A stretch of DNA of 38,495 nt, taken from positions 119,194 to 157,688 of the forward strand of contig MEMX01000095.1 in the NCBI GenBank assembly GCA_001768075.1, given 5' to 3'. Shown here piece by piece: positions 16,880 through 26,544 of this stretch; position 1 is the first letter of the stretch, and each line of letters opens with the position of its first letter. The stretch is from Anaeromyxobacter sp. RBG_16_69_14 (GTDB taxonomy: Bacteria; Myxococcota; Myxococcia; Myxococcales; Anaeromyxobacteraceae). The position numbers were made by a program, and so were the translations under genes. The notes under the pieces are model-generated. The model made no database searches, had not been told where the DNA came from, and saw only the letters and a list, made by a program, of their open reading frames with translations.

Positions 16880-18901
16880 GTGTCCGCGCTCCATCGCTCC
16901 ACCTGCCCGCATGACTGCCCCGACGCGTGTGGCCTCCTCGTCGAGGTGCAGGACGGTCGAGCGGTCGCCGTGCGCGGCGATCCCGACCACCCGTGGTCGA
17001 AGGGATCGCTCTGCCCCAAGGTGACGCGCTACCACGCGACGGTGCACGCGCCGTCGCGGCTCCTCACGCCGCTCCTGCGGGACGGGCCGAAGGGGTTGGG
17101 CGCGTTCCGCCGGGCGAGCTGGGACGAGGCCATCGAGGCCATCGCGGCACGCTGGAGGCTCATCCTGGGGGAGCACGGGGCGGAGGCGATCCTGCCGTAC
17201 TCGTACGCGGGCACCATGGGGCTCGTGCAGCGCAACGCCGGGCATGCCTTCTTCCATGCGCTCGGCGCCTCGCGGCTCGACCGGACCATCTGCTCGCCGG
17301 GGCAGGACGCGGGCTGGAAGGCGCTGATGGGTGACACGGTCGCCGTCGATCCCGAGGAGGCGAGCGAGAGCGATCTGGTGGTGCTGTGGGGCATCGACGC
17401 GGTGGCGACCAACATCCACTTCATCGCGCGCGCCAAGGCGGCGAGGGCGCGCGGAGGGCGCATCCTGCTCGTCGAGACCTACGCCACGCCCACCGCGGCG
17501 GTGGCGGATCGGGTCTTCCTGGTCCGGCCCGGATCGGACGGTGTCCTGGCGCTCGGTGTCATGCACGTCCTCGCGCGCGAGGGCTGGGTGGACCGAGCTT
17601 TCGTCGCGGCGCACGTGCAAGGTTACGAGGATCTGGCGCGCGAGGTGCTCCCGGAGTGGACGCCGGAACGGACCGCGGAGGCCACCGGGCTCACCCCGGC
17701 GGAGGTGATCGCGCTGGCGACCGAGCTGGGCCGCGCCCGCGCGCCGTTCCTGAGGGTGGGGAGCGGCCTCTCGCGGTACGGGAACGGCTCGATGAACGTG
17801 CGCGCCATCGTCTGCATCCCAGCCCTGCTCGGCGCCTGGGCCAAGCGAGGCGGCGGGGCTCTCTGCAGCACCTCGTCGAGCCAGGCCTTCGACACGTCGG
17901 TCGTCACGCGGGAGGACTTCCAGCCCCGCCCGACCCGGCTCGTCAACATGTGCCGGCTGGGCCATGCGCTCAACGAGCTCGACGGCCCGCGGGTCATGTC
18001 GCTGTACGTGTACAACTCGAACCCGGCCGCCGTGGCGCCGGACCAGAACGCGGTCCTGGAGGGCCTGGCGCGCGAGGACCTGTTCACGGTGGTGCACGAG
18101 CGCTTCCCGACCGACACGGCGCGCTTCGCCGACGTGGTGCTGCCCGCCACCTCGACGCTGGAGCACTCCGATCTCTTCCGGTCGTACGGCCAGTATGCCG
18201 TGCAGCGGACGCGCGCCGTGATCCCGCCCGTCGGCGAGGCGAGGCCGAACTGGGAGGTGTTCCAGCTCCTCGCGCGCACCATGGGCCTCGACCATCCCTT
18301 CTTCCGGCTCTCCGCCGACGACCTCGTCGATCTCTTGCTGGCGAAGCCGGCGCCACTTCGAGAGGGGCTCGACCGCGCCGCCCTCGAGCAGGGGAGGGCG
18401 GTGTCGCTCAGGCTACCCGAGGGCGCGAAGACACGTTTCCGCACGCCTTCGGGGAAGATCGAGATCCTGAACCCCCGGCTCCGGCATCCGCTGCCTCGGG
18501 CGCTTCCGACGCACGTCGAGGCCTCGCGCACGCAGTATCCGCTCCGGCTCCTCACCGCCCCGTCGCTGCACGGGCTCAACTCTTCCTTTCTGCAGGAGCG
18601 CGAGGATCTGCGGAAGAGGGCCGGGCCGATGGTCCTGAGAATGAGCCCGAGCGACGCGGCGGAGCGCGGGCTCGCCGACGGCGATCTGGTGCAGGCCTGG
18701 AACGAGCTCGGCGAGGTGGCCTTCACCCTCGAGGTGACGGGAAACGTCCCCGCGGGCGTCATTGTCGCGCCGGGCGTGCGCCGCCTGGATGACGCGCGCG
18801 GCCCTCGCACCGTGAATGCGCTCACCTCGCAGCGCCTCACCGACGAGGGTGCCGGAAGCACCTTCTACGACAACGCGGTGGACGTCCGACGGGCCCAATA
18901 G
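16880..18901 (+). CDS. Molybdopterin-dependent oxidoreductase (formate-dehydrogenase-like, COG0243)
   Basis: 4Fe-4S motif 'CPHDCPDACGLLVEV...GSLCPK', 'TICSPGQDAGWKALMG', C-terminal molydopterin-binding 'MVLRMSPSDAAERGLADGDLVQAWNELGEV'. Confidence 0.93.
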   Translation: MSALHRSTCPHDCPDACGLLVEVQDGRAVAVRGDPDHPWSKGSLCPKVTRYHATVHAPSRLLTPLLRDGPKGLGAFRRASWDEAIEAIAARWRLILGEHGAEAILPYSYAGTMGLVQRNAGHAFFHALGASRLDRTICSPGQDAGWKALMGDTVAVDPEEASESDLVVLWGIDAVATNIHFIARAKAARARGGRILLVETYATPTAAVADRVFLVRPGSDGVLALGVMHVLAREGWVDRAFVAAHVQGYEDLAREVLPEWTPERTAEATGLTPAEVIALATELGRARAPFLRVGSGLSRYGNGSMNVRAIVCIPALLGAWAKRGGGALCSTSSSQAFDTSVVTREDFQPRPTRLVNMCRLGHALNELDGPRVMSLYVYNSNPAAVAPDQNAVLEGLAREDLFTVVHERFPTDTARFADVVLPATSTLEHSDLFRSYGQYAVQRTRAVIPPVGEARPNWEVFQLLARTMGLDHPFFRLSADDLVDLLLAKPAPLREGLDRAALEQGRAVSLRLPEGAKTRFRTPSGKIEILNPRLRHPLPRALPTHVEASRTQYPLRLLTAPSLHGLNSSFLQEREDLRKRAGPMVLRMSPSDAAERGLADGDLVQAWNELGEVAFTLEVTGNVPAGVIVAPGVRRLDDARGPRTVNALTSQRLTDEGAGSTFYDNAVDVRRAQ

Positions 18902-19137
18902 GGGCGGAGAGATCGTCCCTCGCGCCGTTGTCAGCAGGCGCCGCATTCCCCAGACAAAATCATCGTGCGGTTTGGCGACGCACGCCTGCGGCACTCGGCT
19001 GACATCGGCGCGCGAATAGTGTAGGAGATCGTAGTCTGCCTGCTCGGCAACCGCCCGAGCGGACTCGCTTCTTTCAAGGTTTCGCCCGCTGCGGCTCACC
19101 GCCAGCGGAGCCCGTTCCTGACTCGAAGGAGACGACC

Positions 19138-21687
19138 GTGATCGACGCTTATCTGAAGCATGAGGCGGAGCGCAAGGCGCAGGGCATTCCCGCGAAGCCG
19201 CTCGACCCCGACCAGACTCGCGACCTGTGCAAGCTGCTCGAAGACCCGCCCGCAGGCAAGGAGGCGTTCCTCCTCGGCCTCCTCGAGAACCGGGTATCAC
19301 CTGGCGTGGATCCCGCCGCCGAGGTGAAGGCCTCGTTCCTGGCCGACGTATTGGCCGGCAAGCGCCGCTCGCCGCTCGTCGCCAAGAAGGACGCGGTGCG
19401 CATCCTCGGCACGATGATGGGCGGCTACAACGTCGAACCGCTCATCGGGGCGCTCTCCGTGCCCGACCTCGCCGACGAGGCCGCGCGCGCCCTCAGCTTC
19501 ACGACCCAGGTGTACGACAGCTTCGACAAGGTGGTCGAGCTCTCGAAGTCCAACGCGGCCGCCCGCAAGGTGCTCGAATCCTGGGCCAAGGCCGAGTGGT
19601 TCACCGCGCGGCCGGGCGTCCCATCCGAGGTGACCGTCAGGGTCTTCAAGGTCGACGGCGAGATCAACACCGACGACTTCTCGCCTGCCGGTGACGCCTC
19701 CACGCGCCCCGACATCCCCCTCCACGCGCTCGCCATGGGCAAGACGCGCTTCCCCAGCGGCCTCGCCACGATCGCCGAGTTCCGCGCGGCCGGGTCCCCG
19801 GTCGCCTTCGTGGGCGACGTGGTGGGCACCGGCTCCTCCCGCAAGAGCGCGTGCAACAGCGTGCTCTGGCACATCGGCGAGGACATCCCGTTCGTGCCGA
19901 ACAAGCGCCGCTATGGCCTCATCCTGGGCGGCGTCATCGCCCCCATCTTCTTCAACACGGCGCAGGACTCGGGCGCGCTGCCCGTCAAGACGGACGTCAC
20001 GAAGCTCAAGACGGGCGACGTCGTCGTCATCGACACCAAGAAGGGCGAGGTCCGGACCGAGGCCGGCGAGGTGCTGTCCACCTTCAAGCTCGCTCCCAAC
20101 ACGCTCGCCGACGAGTACCGCGCCGGCGGGCGCATCCCGCTCTTCATCGGCCGCGCGCTCACCGACCGCGCGCGCAAGGCGCTCGGCCTGCCGCCCACGG
20201 ATCTCTTCACCCTGCCGGTGAATCCGAAGCCGAAGCAGGGCCAGGGCTACTCGCTGGCTCAGAAGATGGTGGGTCGCGCCTGCGGCATGCCGGGCGTTCT
20301 CCCGGGCACCGCCTGCAATCCGAAGATGACCACCGTCGGCTCGCAAGACACGACCGGCCCGATGACGTCGGACGAGCTGAAGGAGCTCGCCTGCCTGAAG
20401 TTCACCGCGCCCATGTTCATGCAGTCGTTCTGCCACACGGCGGCCTACCCCAAGCCCGCCGACGTCAAGATGCACAAGACGCTCCCCGCCTTCATTCAAG
20501 AGCGCGGCGGCGTAGCGCTCAAGCCCGGGGACGGCGTCATCCACTCCTGGCTCAACCGGCTCCTCCTGCCCGACACGGTCGGCACCGGCGGCGACAGTCA
20601 CACCCGGTTCCCCATCGGCATCAGCTTCCCGGCCGGCTCGGGCCTCGTCGCCTTCGCGGGGGCGGCCGGGTTCATGCCGCTCGACATGCCGGAGAGCGTC
20701 CTGGTGCGCTTCAAGGGCAAGCTCCGGCCCGGGATCACCCTCCGTGACGCGGTGAACGCCATCCCGTACTGGGCCATCAAGCAGGGACTCCTTACGGTGC
20801 CCAAGAAGAACAAGAAGAACATCTTCAACGGCCGGATCCTCGAGATGGAGGGTCTCCCTGGCCTCACCGTGGAGCAGGGCTTCGAGCTCACCGACGCCGG
20901 TGCTGAGCGCAGCGCCGGCGCCGCCTGCGTCGATCTCTCGGTGGAGAGCGTGGCAACCTACCTGCGCTCCAACACCGCGCTCATGGGGAAGATGATCGCG
21001 GACGGCTACGGGCACCGGGCCACGCTCGAGAAGCGCATCGCCGACGTGGAGGCGTGGCTGGCCAAGCCCGAGATGTTGCGCGCCGACAAGAATGCGGAGT
21101 ACGCGGCGGTGATCGAGATCGACCTCTCGGAGATCGAGGAGCCGATCCTGGCCTGCCCGAACGACCCGGACGACGTGAAGCTCCTGTCGGAGGTGGCGAA
21201 CACCCCGATCAACGACGTGTTCCTGGGCTCGTGCATGACGAACATCGGCCACTTCCGCGCCGCGGGCGAGATCTGGAAGGGGCAGAAGTTCAACCCGGCC
21301 GTGCGCACCTGGATCTGCCCGCCCACGCGGATGGACCAGCAGGAGCTGAAGGACGAGGCCTACTTCTCCGTCTACAGCGCCATCGGGGCCCGCATCGAGA
21401 TCGCGGGCTGCTCGCTGTGCATGGGCAACCAGGCGCGCGTGCCGGACGGTGTGAACGTCTACTCCACCTCCACGCGCAACTTCGACGATCGCATGGGGAA
21501 CGGGGCCAAGGTCTTCCTGGGCTCGGCGGAGCTGGGAGCGGTCGCCGCGATCCTCGGCCGCCTGCCCACGCCCGCGGAGTACTTCGCCCAGTATCAGGAG
21601 AAGATCGCGCCGCGGGCGAACCAGGTGTACCGCTACCTCCAGTTCGACGAGCTGGCGGAGTACAAGGGGTTGCGCACCGTCGCCTGA
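19138..21687 (+). CDS. acnB: Aconitate hydratase B
   Basis: '[27 protein letters not shown]', '[24 protein letters not shown]', '[16 protein letters not shown]', '[11 protein letters not shown]'. Confidence 0.97.
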   Translation: MIDAYLKHEAERKAQGIPAKPLDPDQTRDLCKLLEDPPAGKEAFLLGLLENRVSPGVDPAAEVKASFLADVLAGKRRSPLVAKKDAVRILGTMMGGYNVEPLIGALSVPDLADEAARALSFTTQVYDSFDKVVELSKSNAAARKVLESWAKAEWFTARPGVPSEVTVRVFKVDGEINTDDFSPAGDASTRPDIPLHALAMGKTRFPSGLATIAEFRAAGSPVAFVGDVVGTGSSRKSACNSVLWHIGEDIPFVPNKRRYGLILGGVIAPIFFNTAQDSGALPVKTDVTKLKTGDVVVIDTKKGEVRTEAGEVLSTFKLAPNTLADEYRAGGRIPLFIGRALTDRARKALGLPPTDLFTLPVNPKPKQGQGYSLAQKMVGRACGMPGVLPGTACNPKMTTVGSQDTTGPMTSDELKELACLKFTAPMFMQSFCHTAAYPKPADVKMHKTLPAFIQERGGVALKPGDGVIHSWLNRLLLPDTVGTGGDSHTRFPIGISFPAGSGLVAFAGAAGFMPLDMPESVLVRFKGKLRPGITLRDAVNAIPYWAIKQGLLTVPKKNKKNIFNGRILEMEGLPGLTVEQGFELTDAGAERSAGAACVDLSVESVATYLRSNTALMGKMIADGYGHRATLEKRIADVEAWLAKPEMLRADKNAEYAAVIEIDLSEIEEPILACPNDPDDVKLLSEVANTPINDVFLGSCMTNIGHFRAAGEIWKGQKFNPAVRTWICPPTRMDQQELKDEAYFSVYSAIGARIEIAGCSLCMGNQARVPDGVNVYSTSTRNFDDRMGNGAKVFLGSAELGAVAAILGRLPTPAEYFAQYQEKIAPRANQVYRYLQFDELAEYKGLRTVA

Positions 21688-21699
21688 TGACGCTCCCGG

Positions 21700-21733
21700 T
21701 CGCCCTCGCCGCCGGCCCCGGCGGCGAGGGCGA
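21700..21733 (+). terminator. Terminator-like hairpin after acnB
   Basis: TCGCCCTCGCCGCCG-GCCC-CGGCGGCGAGGGCGA, 15-bp perfect stem starting 12 nt after the stop; no T-tract. Confidence 0.6.
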
Positions 21734-21927
21734 TACGGGACGTGGGTGGTCCAGCACGCGCGCCGAGCGTGCGCCGCGCCGCACTGCGCGAGCGCAGACG
21801 CGATGCGCTGCTCGCACCTCGCACGGTCGCGTGGGCGGCGGCGCTTCGGCCGACCTGCTGGAGCTCACGGCGGCGCGGGCCTACGACCTGGAGCCCGTGA
21901 CCCTGCGGGCGATCCATCGGCGAGATG

Positions 21928-22668
21928 CTATTGCGCGGCGCGGACCGTGATCGTGAGGTCCTCGTCGGCGGGGTCTACGTCTCCGTCGTCGAACCGGAGC
22001 ACCCACGGCGGGCCACCGCTTTCCGCGACCACGAGCGACGGCGGAATGACCTGGTGCAAGGCTCCGGAGAGCACTTGCAGGCTGATGGGCGTTCCGGCCG
22101 GGAACGGGTTACCGCTGTTGGTGATGGTGAATTTCGTGCCGAGCTCGGGCGCGTAACACCCGTCGGTGAAGAGCGTCACCTGCACCGGCTGGACGAGGAT
22201 CAGCGTGTTCCCCGTGGCGTTGCACTCGCGGGACGTGAGCTCGATCTCGATCTTGGCCGGATCCTGGAGCGTCAACGCGCAGTCGACGCCGCCGGGGTCC
22301 TGCGCTCTGTGGCACTGTGCCGGCGGCGAGACCTGGAACGTCTTCGACGCGACCGCCTGAGCGCCGTCGTCGTCCTTCACCGTGAGCTCGACCGTGTACT
22401 GGCTGAGGGCACTCGCGGTGTAACCGTGCGACGGGTTCGTGTCGGTCGACGTTGCACCGTCGCCGAAGCTCCAGGCACGCGACGTGATGTTCCCGTCCGG
22501 GTCGGTGCTCTGATCTTCGAACGTGCAGGTGAGCGAGCTGCAGGCCACGGCGAAGGTGGCGGTAGGAACCTCGTTCGTCTTGTTGCTGCTGCTTGTGTTG
22601 CTATTGCCTCCGCAGGCCCCTGTTCCGACGGCGAGAACCAGGAGTGCGACCAGGTGAGATACTTTCAT
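21928..22668 (-). CDS. PKD-domain lipoprotein
   Basis: Lipoprotein signal 'MKVSHLVALLVLAVGTGACGG'; PKD-like 'CTFEDQSTDPDGNITSRAWSFGDGATSTDTNPSHGYTASALSQYTVELTVKD'. Confidence 0.88.
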   Translation of the reverse strand: MKVSHLVALLVLAVGTGACGGNSNTSSSNKTNEVPTATFAVACSSLTCTFEDQSTDPDGNITSRAWSFGDGATSTDTNPSHGYTASALSQYTVELTVKDDDGAQAVASKTFQVSPPAQCHRAQDPGGVDCALTLQDPAKIEIELTSRECNATGNTLILVQPVQVTLFTDGCYAPELGTKFTITNSGNPFPAGTPISLQVLSGALHQVIPPSLVVAESGGPPWVLRFDDGDVDPADEDLTITVRAAQ

Positions 22669-23298
22669 GCAGATGCTCTTTCGATCCAGCGATGCGCGAG
22701 CACGCTCGCAGAGCCGGCCCTCGGCCGGAGCAGGGCCCTTGTGAGTGCTGCCCGGAGCCTCTCACACCTCGAGGGGGCCCGGTATGGGGTGTTTGTGGGA
22801 CATGCAAATCCATGTCGCGGCGACCTCGCGTAAGGGGCCGTCCCCGCCCATGCACGGCGGGATTTACGGCAAAGGACCCACGCTCTACCTGAAGGCCGCT
22901 GAAGCGGACCGGTGCGTGCACTCCTGGCACAGCATTTCTCGGGAGGACTTTCAGTCGAGAGCAGGGCGGCGGCGGCGCAACCCAAGGCTCGACGGCCCGC
23001 GGTTCTGCCCCGGTTGCGCACCGTGGCCTGACGCGGTGCGCAGCGGCCACCTCACGACGGTCGTTGCCTCTCCGGCTGCTGGTCTCTAGCTTTTGGTCGA
23101 GGGGGTAAGCGATCCCGAGGGACCGGTGGAGCGGGCCTACGGGCGGAACCGGGACATCGTGGGAAGGTTGCCCGGGACCGCTCTTCCCACTATTCGGGTC
23201 GGGGACCATTCCTCGGAGTGGCCCCCGGCCACCGGTGGCAGGAGCATGAGCCGCCGGTGAATGGCGCGCGCGCGCGGTTCAGGTGTTATTCATCGGCG

Positions 23299-24042
23299 AT
23301 GACGCGCATCGCCGAGATCGAGATCATCGAGGACCGCACCACTGCCTCTCGCTGTGACGAGGGGTTCCTGCGCCTGAAGCGACTCCGCGCGCGCAATCGG
23401 CGCACCGATGGCTCGGAGTCTACCGAGTATCCCATCGACCTCATCGACCGACCCACGCTCGACGCGGTCGCGGTGTGCCTGTGGGCGCGCGGCCCGAGGG
23501 GGGTCGAGGTGCTGACGCGTGGCGGGCTGCGGCCGGCAGCCTACTTCCGCCGCGGCAAGGTGACGGTGTTGCCGGAGCGCGAATACCTGTTAGTCGAGGA
23601 GTTGGTGGCGGGCGTGCTCGAGCCGGGTGAGCTGGGATTCGACGCGCTGCGCCGGCGGGGGGCTGACGAGGTGCGGGAGGAAGCGGGCCTGGAGGTGGAT
23701 CCGGGGCAGCTCGACCCTCTTGGCGCGCCTTTCTTCATGCTCCCGGGGATCGCCTCCGAGAAGATCCACCTCCTCGCCGGAGAGGTGCCACGCGGCTCGG
23801 GGCCGGCGGCGTGGCCCGCGCCCGAGACCGGGGACGGCTCGCCGCTCGAGGAAGGCGCAGAGCTGCGCTGGCGTCCGCTCGCCGAGGCCGTCGAGGCCTG
23901 TGAGCGAGGCGAGATCGAGGACGCCAAGACCGAGATCGCGCTGCGACGGCTGGCGGCGCGCCTGGGCGAGCGGCTTCGCCGCGCCACCAGTGAGGACGAG
24001 CCCTCGTCCGACCGGTCCGGCGCTCGGAGGGGGATCCCATGA
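23299..24042 (+). CDS. NUDIX hydrolase-like protein
   Basis: Start MTRIAEIEIIEDRTTASRCDEGF; Nudix-like 'GVLEPGELGFDALRRRGADEVREEAGLEV'; stop overlaps next ATG (ATGA). Confidence 0.8.
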   Translation: MTRIAEIEIIEDRTTASRCDEGFLRLKRLRARNRRTDGSESTEYPIDLIDRPTLDAVAVCLWARGPRGVEVLTRGGLRPAAYFRRGKVTVLPEREYLLVEELVAGVLEPGELGFDALRRRGADEVREEAGLEVDPGQLDPLGAPFFMLPGIASEKIHLLAGEVPRGSGPAAWPAPETGDGSPLEEGAELRWRPLAEAVEACERGEIEDAKTEIALRRLAARLGERLRRATSEDEPSSDRSGARRGIP

Positions 24043-25460
24043 AAGCGAGACGCGTCGTCAGGCCCTCGGGGCCCACCCGCCACGAGCGCGACACCATGGG
24101 CGAGATGGTGGTTCCAGCGGACGCTCTGTACGGCGCGCAGACAGCGCGCGCGGTCGAGAACTTCCCCATTTCGGGGCTCCGCGCGCACCCGTCGTTCATC
24201 GACGCCACGGTGAGGGTGAAGCTGGCCGCTGCGCGCGTGAACGGCCGGCTCAGGCTCTTGCCCGCCGGGAAGGCGAAGGCCATCGAGCGCGCGGCGCGCG
24301 AGGTGCTTGATGGGCGCTGGCGCGATCAGTTCGTGGTGGACGTCTATCAGGCGGGCGCCGGCACCTCGCACAATATGAACGTGAACGAGGTCCTCGCGAA
24401 CCGCGCCTGCGAGCTCCTCGGCGGGCGCCGCGGTGACAAGGACCTCGTCGATCCCAACGACCACGTGAACATGGCGCAGTCCACCAACGACGTCGTCCCT
24501 ACGGCGATGCGCCTCGCCGCCCTCGACCTGGCGCCGGCCGCGGTGGACGCGCTGCGCGGCCTCGCGGAGACGTTCGAGGCGAAGGCGAGCGAGTGGGAGG
24601 AGATCGTCAAGTCGGGCCGCACGCACCTCATGGACGCGACGCCGATCCGACTCGGACAGGAGATCTCGGGCTGGGCCGCGGCGCTTCGGTCGGCGGCCGT
24701 GCGCATCCTCAATGCGCTCCCGGAGATGGGGGCGATCGGGATCGGCGGCACGGCAGTCGGGACGGGCCTCAACGCCGACCCGCGGTACCCGAAGCTCATG
24801 GTCGAGGAACTGTCGCGCCTCGTCGGCGCGCCGCTCGTGCTGGCGCCGAACCCGTTCTTCGCCATGCAGTCGCTGGCGCCCTTCGCTGGGCTGTCCGGGA
24901 CCCTGCGCACGGCGGCGCTGGAGCTGCTCCGCATCGGAGGCGACGTCCGCCTGCTCGGCTCGGGTCCGAACTGCGGGCTGGGCGAGCTGAAGCTGCCACC
25001 GGTCCAGCCCGGTTCGTCGATCATGCCGGGGAAGGTGAATCCCTCCATGGCGGAGATGGTCGCCATGGTCAGCTACCAGGTGATCGGCCTCGACGCCGCC
25101 ATCGCCGCAGCCTCCTCGGGCGGACAGCTCGAGCTGAACGTGATGATGCCGCTGGTCGCGTTCGACCTCTGCCACGCGCTCACCATCCTGGCCAACGCCG
25201 TACGCGTCTTCGACGAGCGCTGCGCGCGGGGCCTGGAGGCGGACGAGGCGCGCTGCCGGCACTACGCCGAACGCACGGTCAGCCTCGCCACGGCGCTCGC
25301 GCCGCGCGTCGGCTACGCGGCCGCAGCCACGATCGTGAAGGAGTCGATGCGCAGCGGGCGGTCGATCCTGGAGCTGGCTGCGGAGAAGGGAGGCCTCGGG
25401 GCCGCCGAGGCGCGCCGCGCTCTGGACCCCGCCAGGATGACGCGCCCCGGGCGCGCTTGA
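24039..25460 (+). CDS. Aspartase/fumarase superfamily lyase (aspartase-like)
   Basis: Signature 'GSSIMPGKVNPSMAEMV'; 'FVVDVYQAGAGTSHNMNVNEVLANRA' and 'DPNDHVNMAQSTNDVVPTA' closer to aspartase than FumC. Confidence 0.88.
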   Translation: MKARRVVRPSGPTRHERDTMGEMVVPADALYGAQTARAVENFPISGLRAHPSFIDATVRVKLAAARVNGRLRLLPAGKAKAIERAAREVLDGRWRDQFVVDVYQAGAGTSHNMNVNEVLANRACELLGGRRGDKDLVDPNDHVNMAQSTNDVVPTAMRLAALDLAPAAVDALRGLAETFEAKASEWEEIVKSGRTHLMDATPIRLGQEISGWAAALRSAAVRILNALPEMGAIGIGGTAVGTGLNADPRYPKLMVEELSRLVGAPLVLAPNPFFAMQSLAPFAGLSGTLRTAALELLRIGGDVRLLGSGPNCGLGELKLPPVQPGSSIMPGKVNPSMAEMVAMVSYQVIGLDAAIAAASSGGQLELNVMMPLVAFDLCHALTILANAVRVFDERCARGLEADEARCRHYAERTVSLATALAPRVGYAAAATIVKESMRSGRSILELAAEKGGLGAAEARRALDPARMTRPGRA

Positions 25461-25538
25461 ATGCAGTGTCGAGGTCCACCAGGAAACGCGGTCTCCCCGA
25501 AGAAAGCGCTCGCGCGCGGGTCGATCCAAGCCCAGCGA

Positions 25539-26438
25539 CTATCCGAAGATCTTCTCCCGCGCCTCCTGGCTGATGGCGACCACGGTGGGGTGCTTGAGCT
25601 TGCGTTCGACCGAGATCGCGTAGAAGCGCTCGCGCACCTCTTCGAGCCTGCCGACCAGCCGGACCCGGTACTGGCCCCGGACTTCGTCCACGATGACCGA
25701 TGGAGCCGGGAAGATGCCGAGCCCCGTCTGACCAAACTCCTTGAGGAGGGCGCTGTCCTCGAACTCGCCGACCACGCGCGGACGGATGTCGTGGGTCGTG
25801 AACCACTGATCGAGGGACCGCCGGAGCGCCGTGTTCTCGGTTGGCAGAAGGAGCGGCGCGCCGTCCAGGGATCTGGGGAAGCCCCGTCGATGGGTCGCCG
25901 CGAGCTTCGGAGCGGCGAGGAAGACGACGTCGCACTCCCCGAGGAGGTGGTTGAACGCTCGGACTCGCAGTGACGGACTGACGGGCGCGTCCGCCAGGAC
26001 GATGTCGAGCTCGTGCACGGCGAGCTCGGCGAGCAGCCGATCGGGCTTGTCCTCGCGGCACACCAGGTGAACAGGTTCGGACACCTTGAGCGCGGGCTCG
26101 AGGAGACGCCGCGCGATCAGCTTCGGCACGACGTCGGCGACGCCCACCACGAGGGTCAGCGGCCTGCCGACCGGCGCGCCCTTGAGGGTGTCCTGAAGCT
26201 CCCGGCCGAGAGCGAAGATCTCTTCAGCGTAGCGAAAGACGACGCGGCCGATCTCGGTGAGCTCGAGGTTCCGTCCCTTCCGGGCGAACAGCTTCTCGCC
26301 GAGGACCTCCTCGAGGCGGTGGATCTGACCGCTGATGGTCGGCTGCGCCAGCCGCAGCTCCCTGGTCGCTCGCGCGATGCTCCCCTCCTTCGCGACGACC
26401 CAGAAGTAGAGCAGGTGGTGGTAGTTGAGCCATTCCAT
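25539..26438 (-). CDS. LysR-family regulator, NhaR-like
   Basis: 'MEWLNYHHLLYFWVVAKEGSIARATRELRLAQPTISGQIHRLEEVLGEKLFARKGRNLELTEIGRVVFRYAEEIF' resembles NhaR. Confidence 0.9.
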   Translation of the reverse strand: MEWLNYHHLLYFWVVAKEGSIARATRELRLAQPTISGQIHRLEEVLGEKLFARKGRNLELTEIGRVVFRYAEEIFALGRELQDTLKGAPVGRPLTLVVGVADVVPKLIARRLLEPALKVSEPVHLVCREDKPDRLLAELAVHELDIVLADAPVSPSLRVRAFNHLLGECDVVFLAAPKLAATHRRGFPRSLDGAPLLLPTENTALRRSLDQWFTTHDIRPRVVGEFEDSALLKEFGQTGLGIFPAPSVIVDEVRGQYRVRLVGRLEEVRERFYAISVERKLKHPTVVAISQEAREKIFG

Positions 26439-26452
26439 GTCGTCAGGTCACA

Positions 26453-26469
26453 CATCGATTTTAACGATG
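26453..26469. promoter_or_regulatory. LysR-type T-N11-A inverted repeat in NhaR-like/TerC intergenic
   Basis: CATCG-ATTTTAA-CGATG; T(cgattttaacg)A spacing = 11. Confidence 0.55.
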
Positions 26470-26544
26470 CTTTACAACCGAACTTCCTATTTGTCGATGG
26501 GTCAGTCACGACGCAAGATCACCTCCCTGGACGAGGAGTTGACC

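Noticed and set aside
16805-18295. 496-aa minus ORF opposite the molybdopterin oxidoreductase
   Set aside because: Shadow ORF; opposite strand has clear family motifs.
19297-21252. 651-aa minus ORF opposite acnB
   Set aside because: Shadow ORF with His/Val/Arg-rich sequence, no motifs.
22601-23209. 202-aa minus ORF and 114-aa plus ORF in the hairpin-rich intergenic
   Set aside because: No signal, motif or RBS; region better explained as non-coding or decayed sequence. Retained only as a structured-RNA candidate.
23541-25529. 662-aa minus ORF opposite the NUDIX and aspartase-like genes
   Set aside because: Shadow ORF spanning two real genes.
26439-26544. yybP-ykoY-type riboswitch upstream of the TerC gene
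   Set aside because: Leader is only ~100 nt and I could not recognise the aptamer's conserved loops; an Infernal search would settle it.
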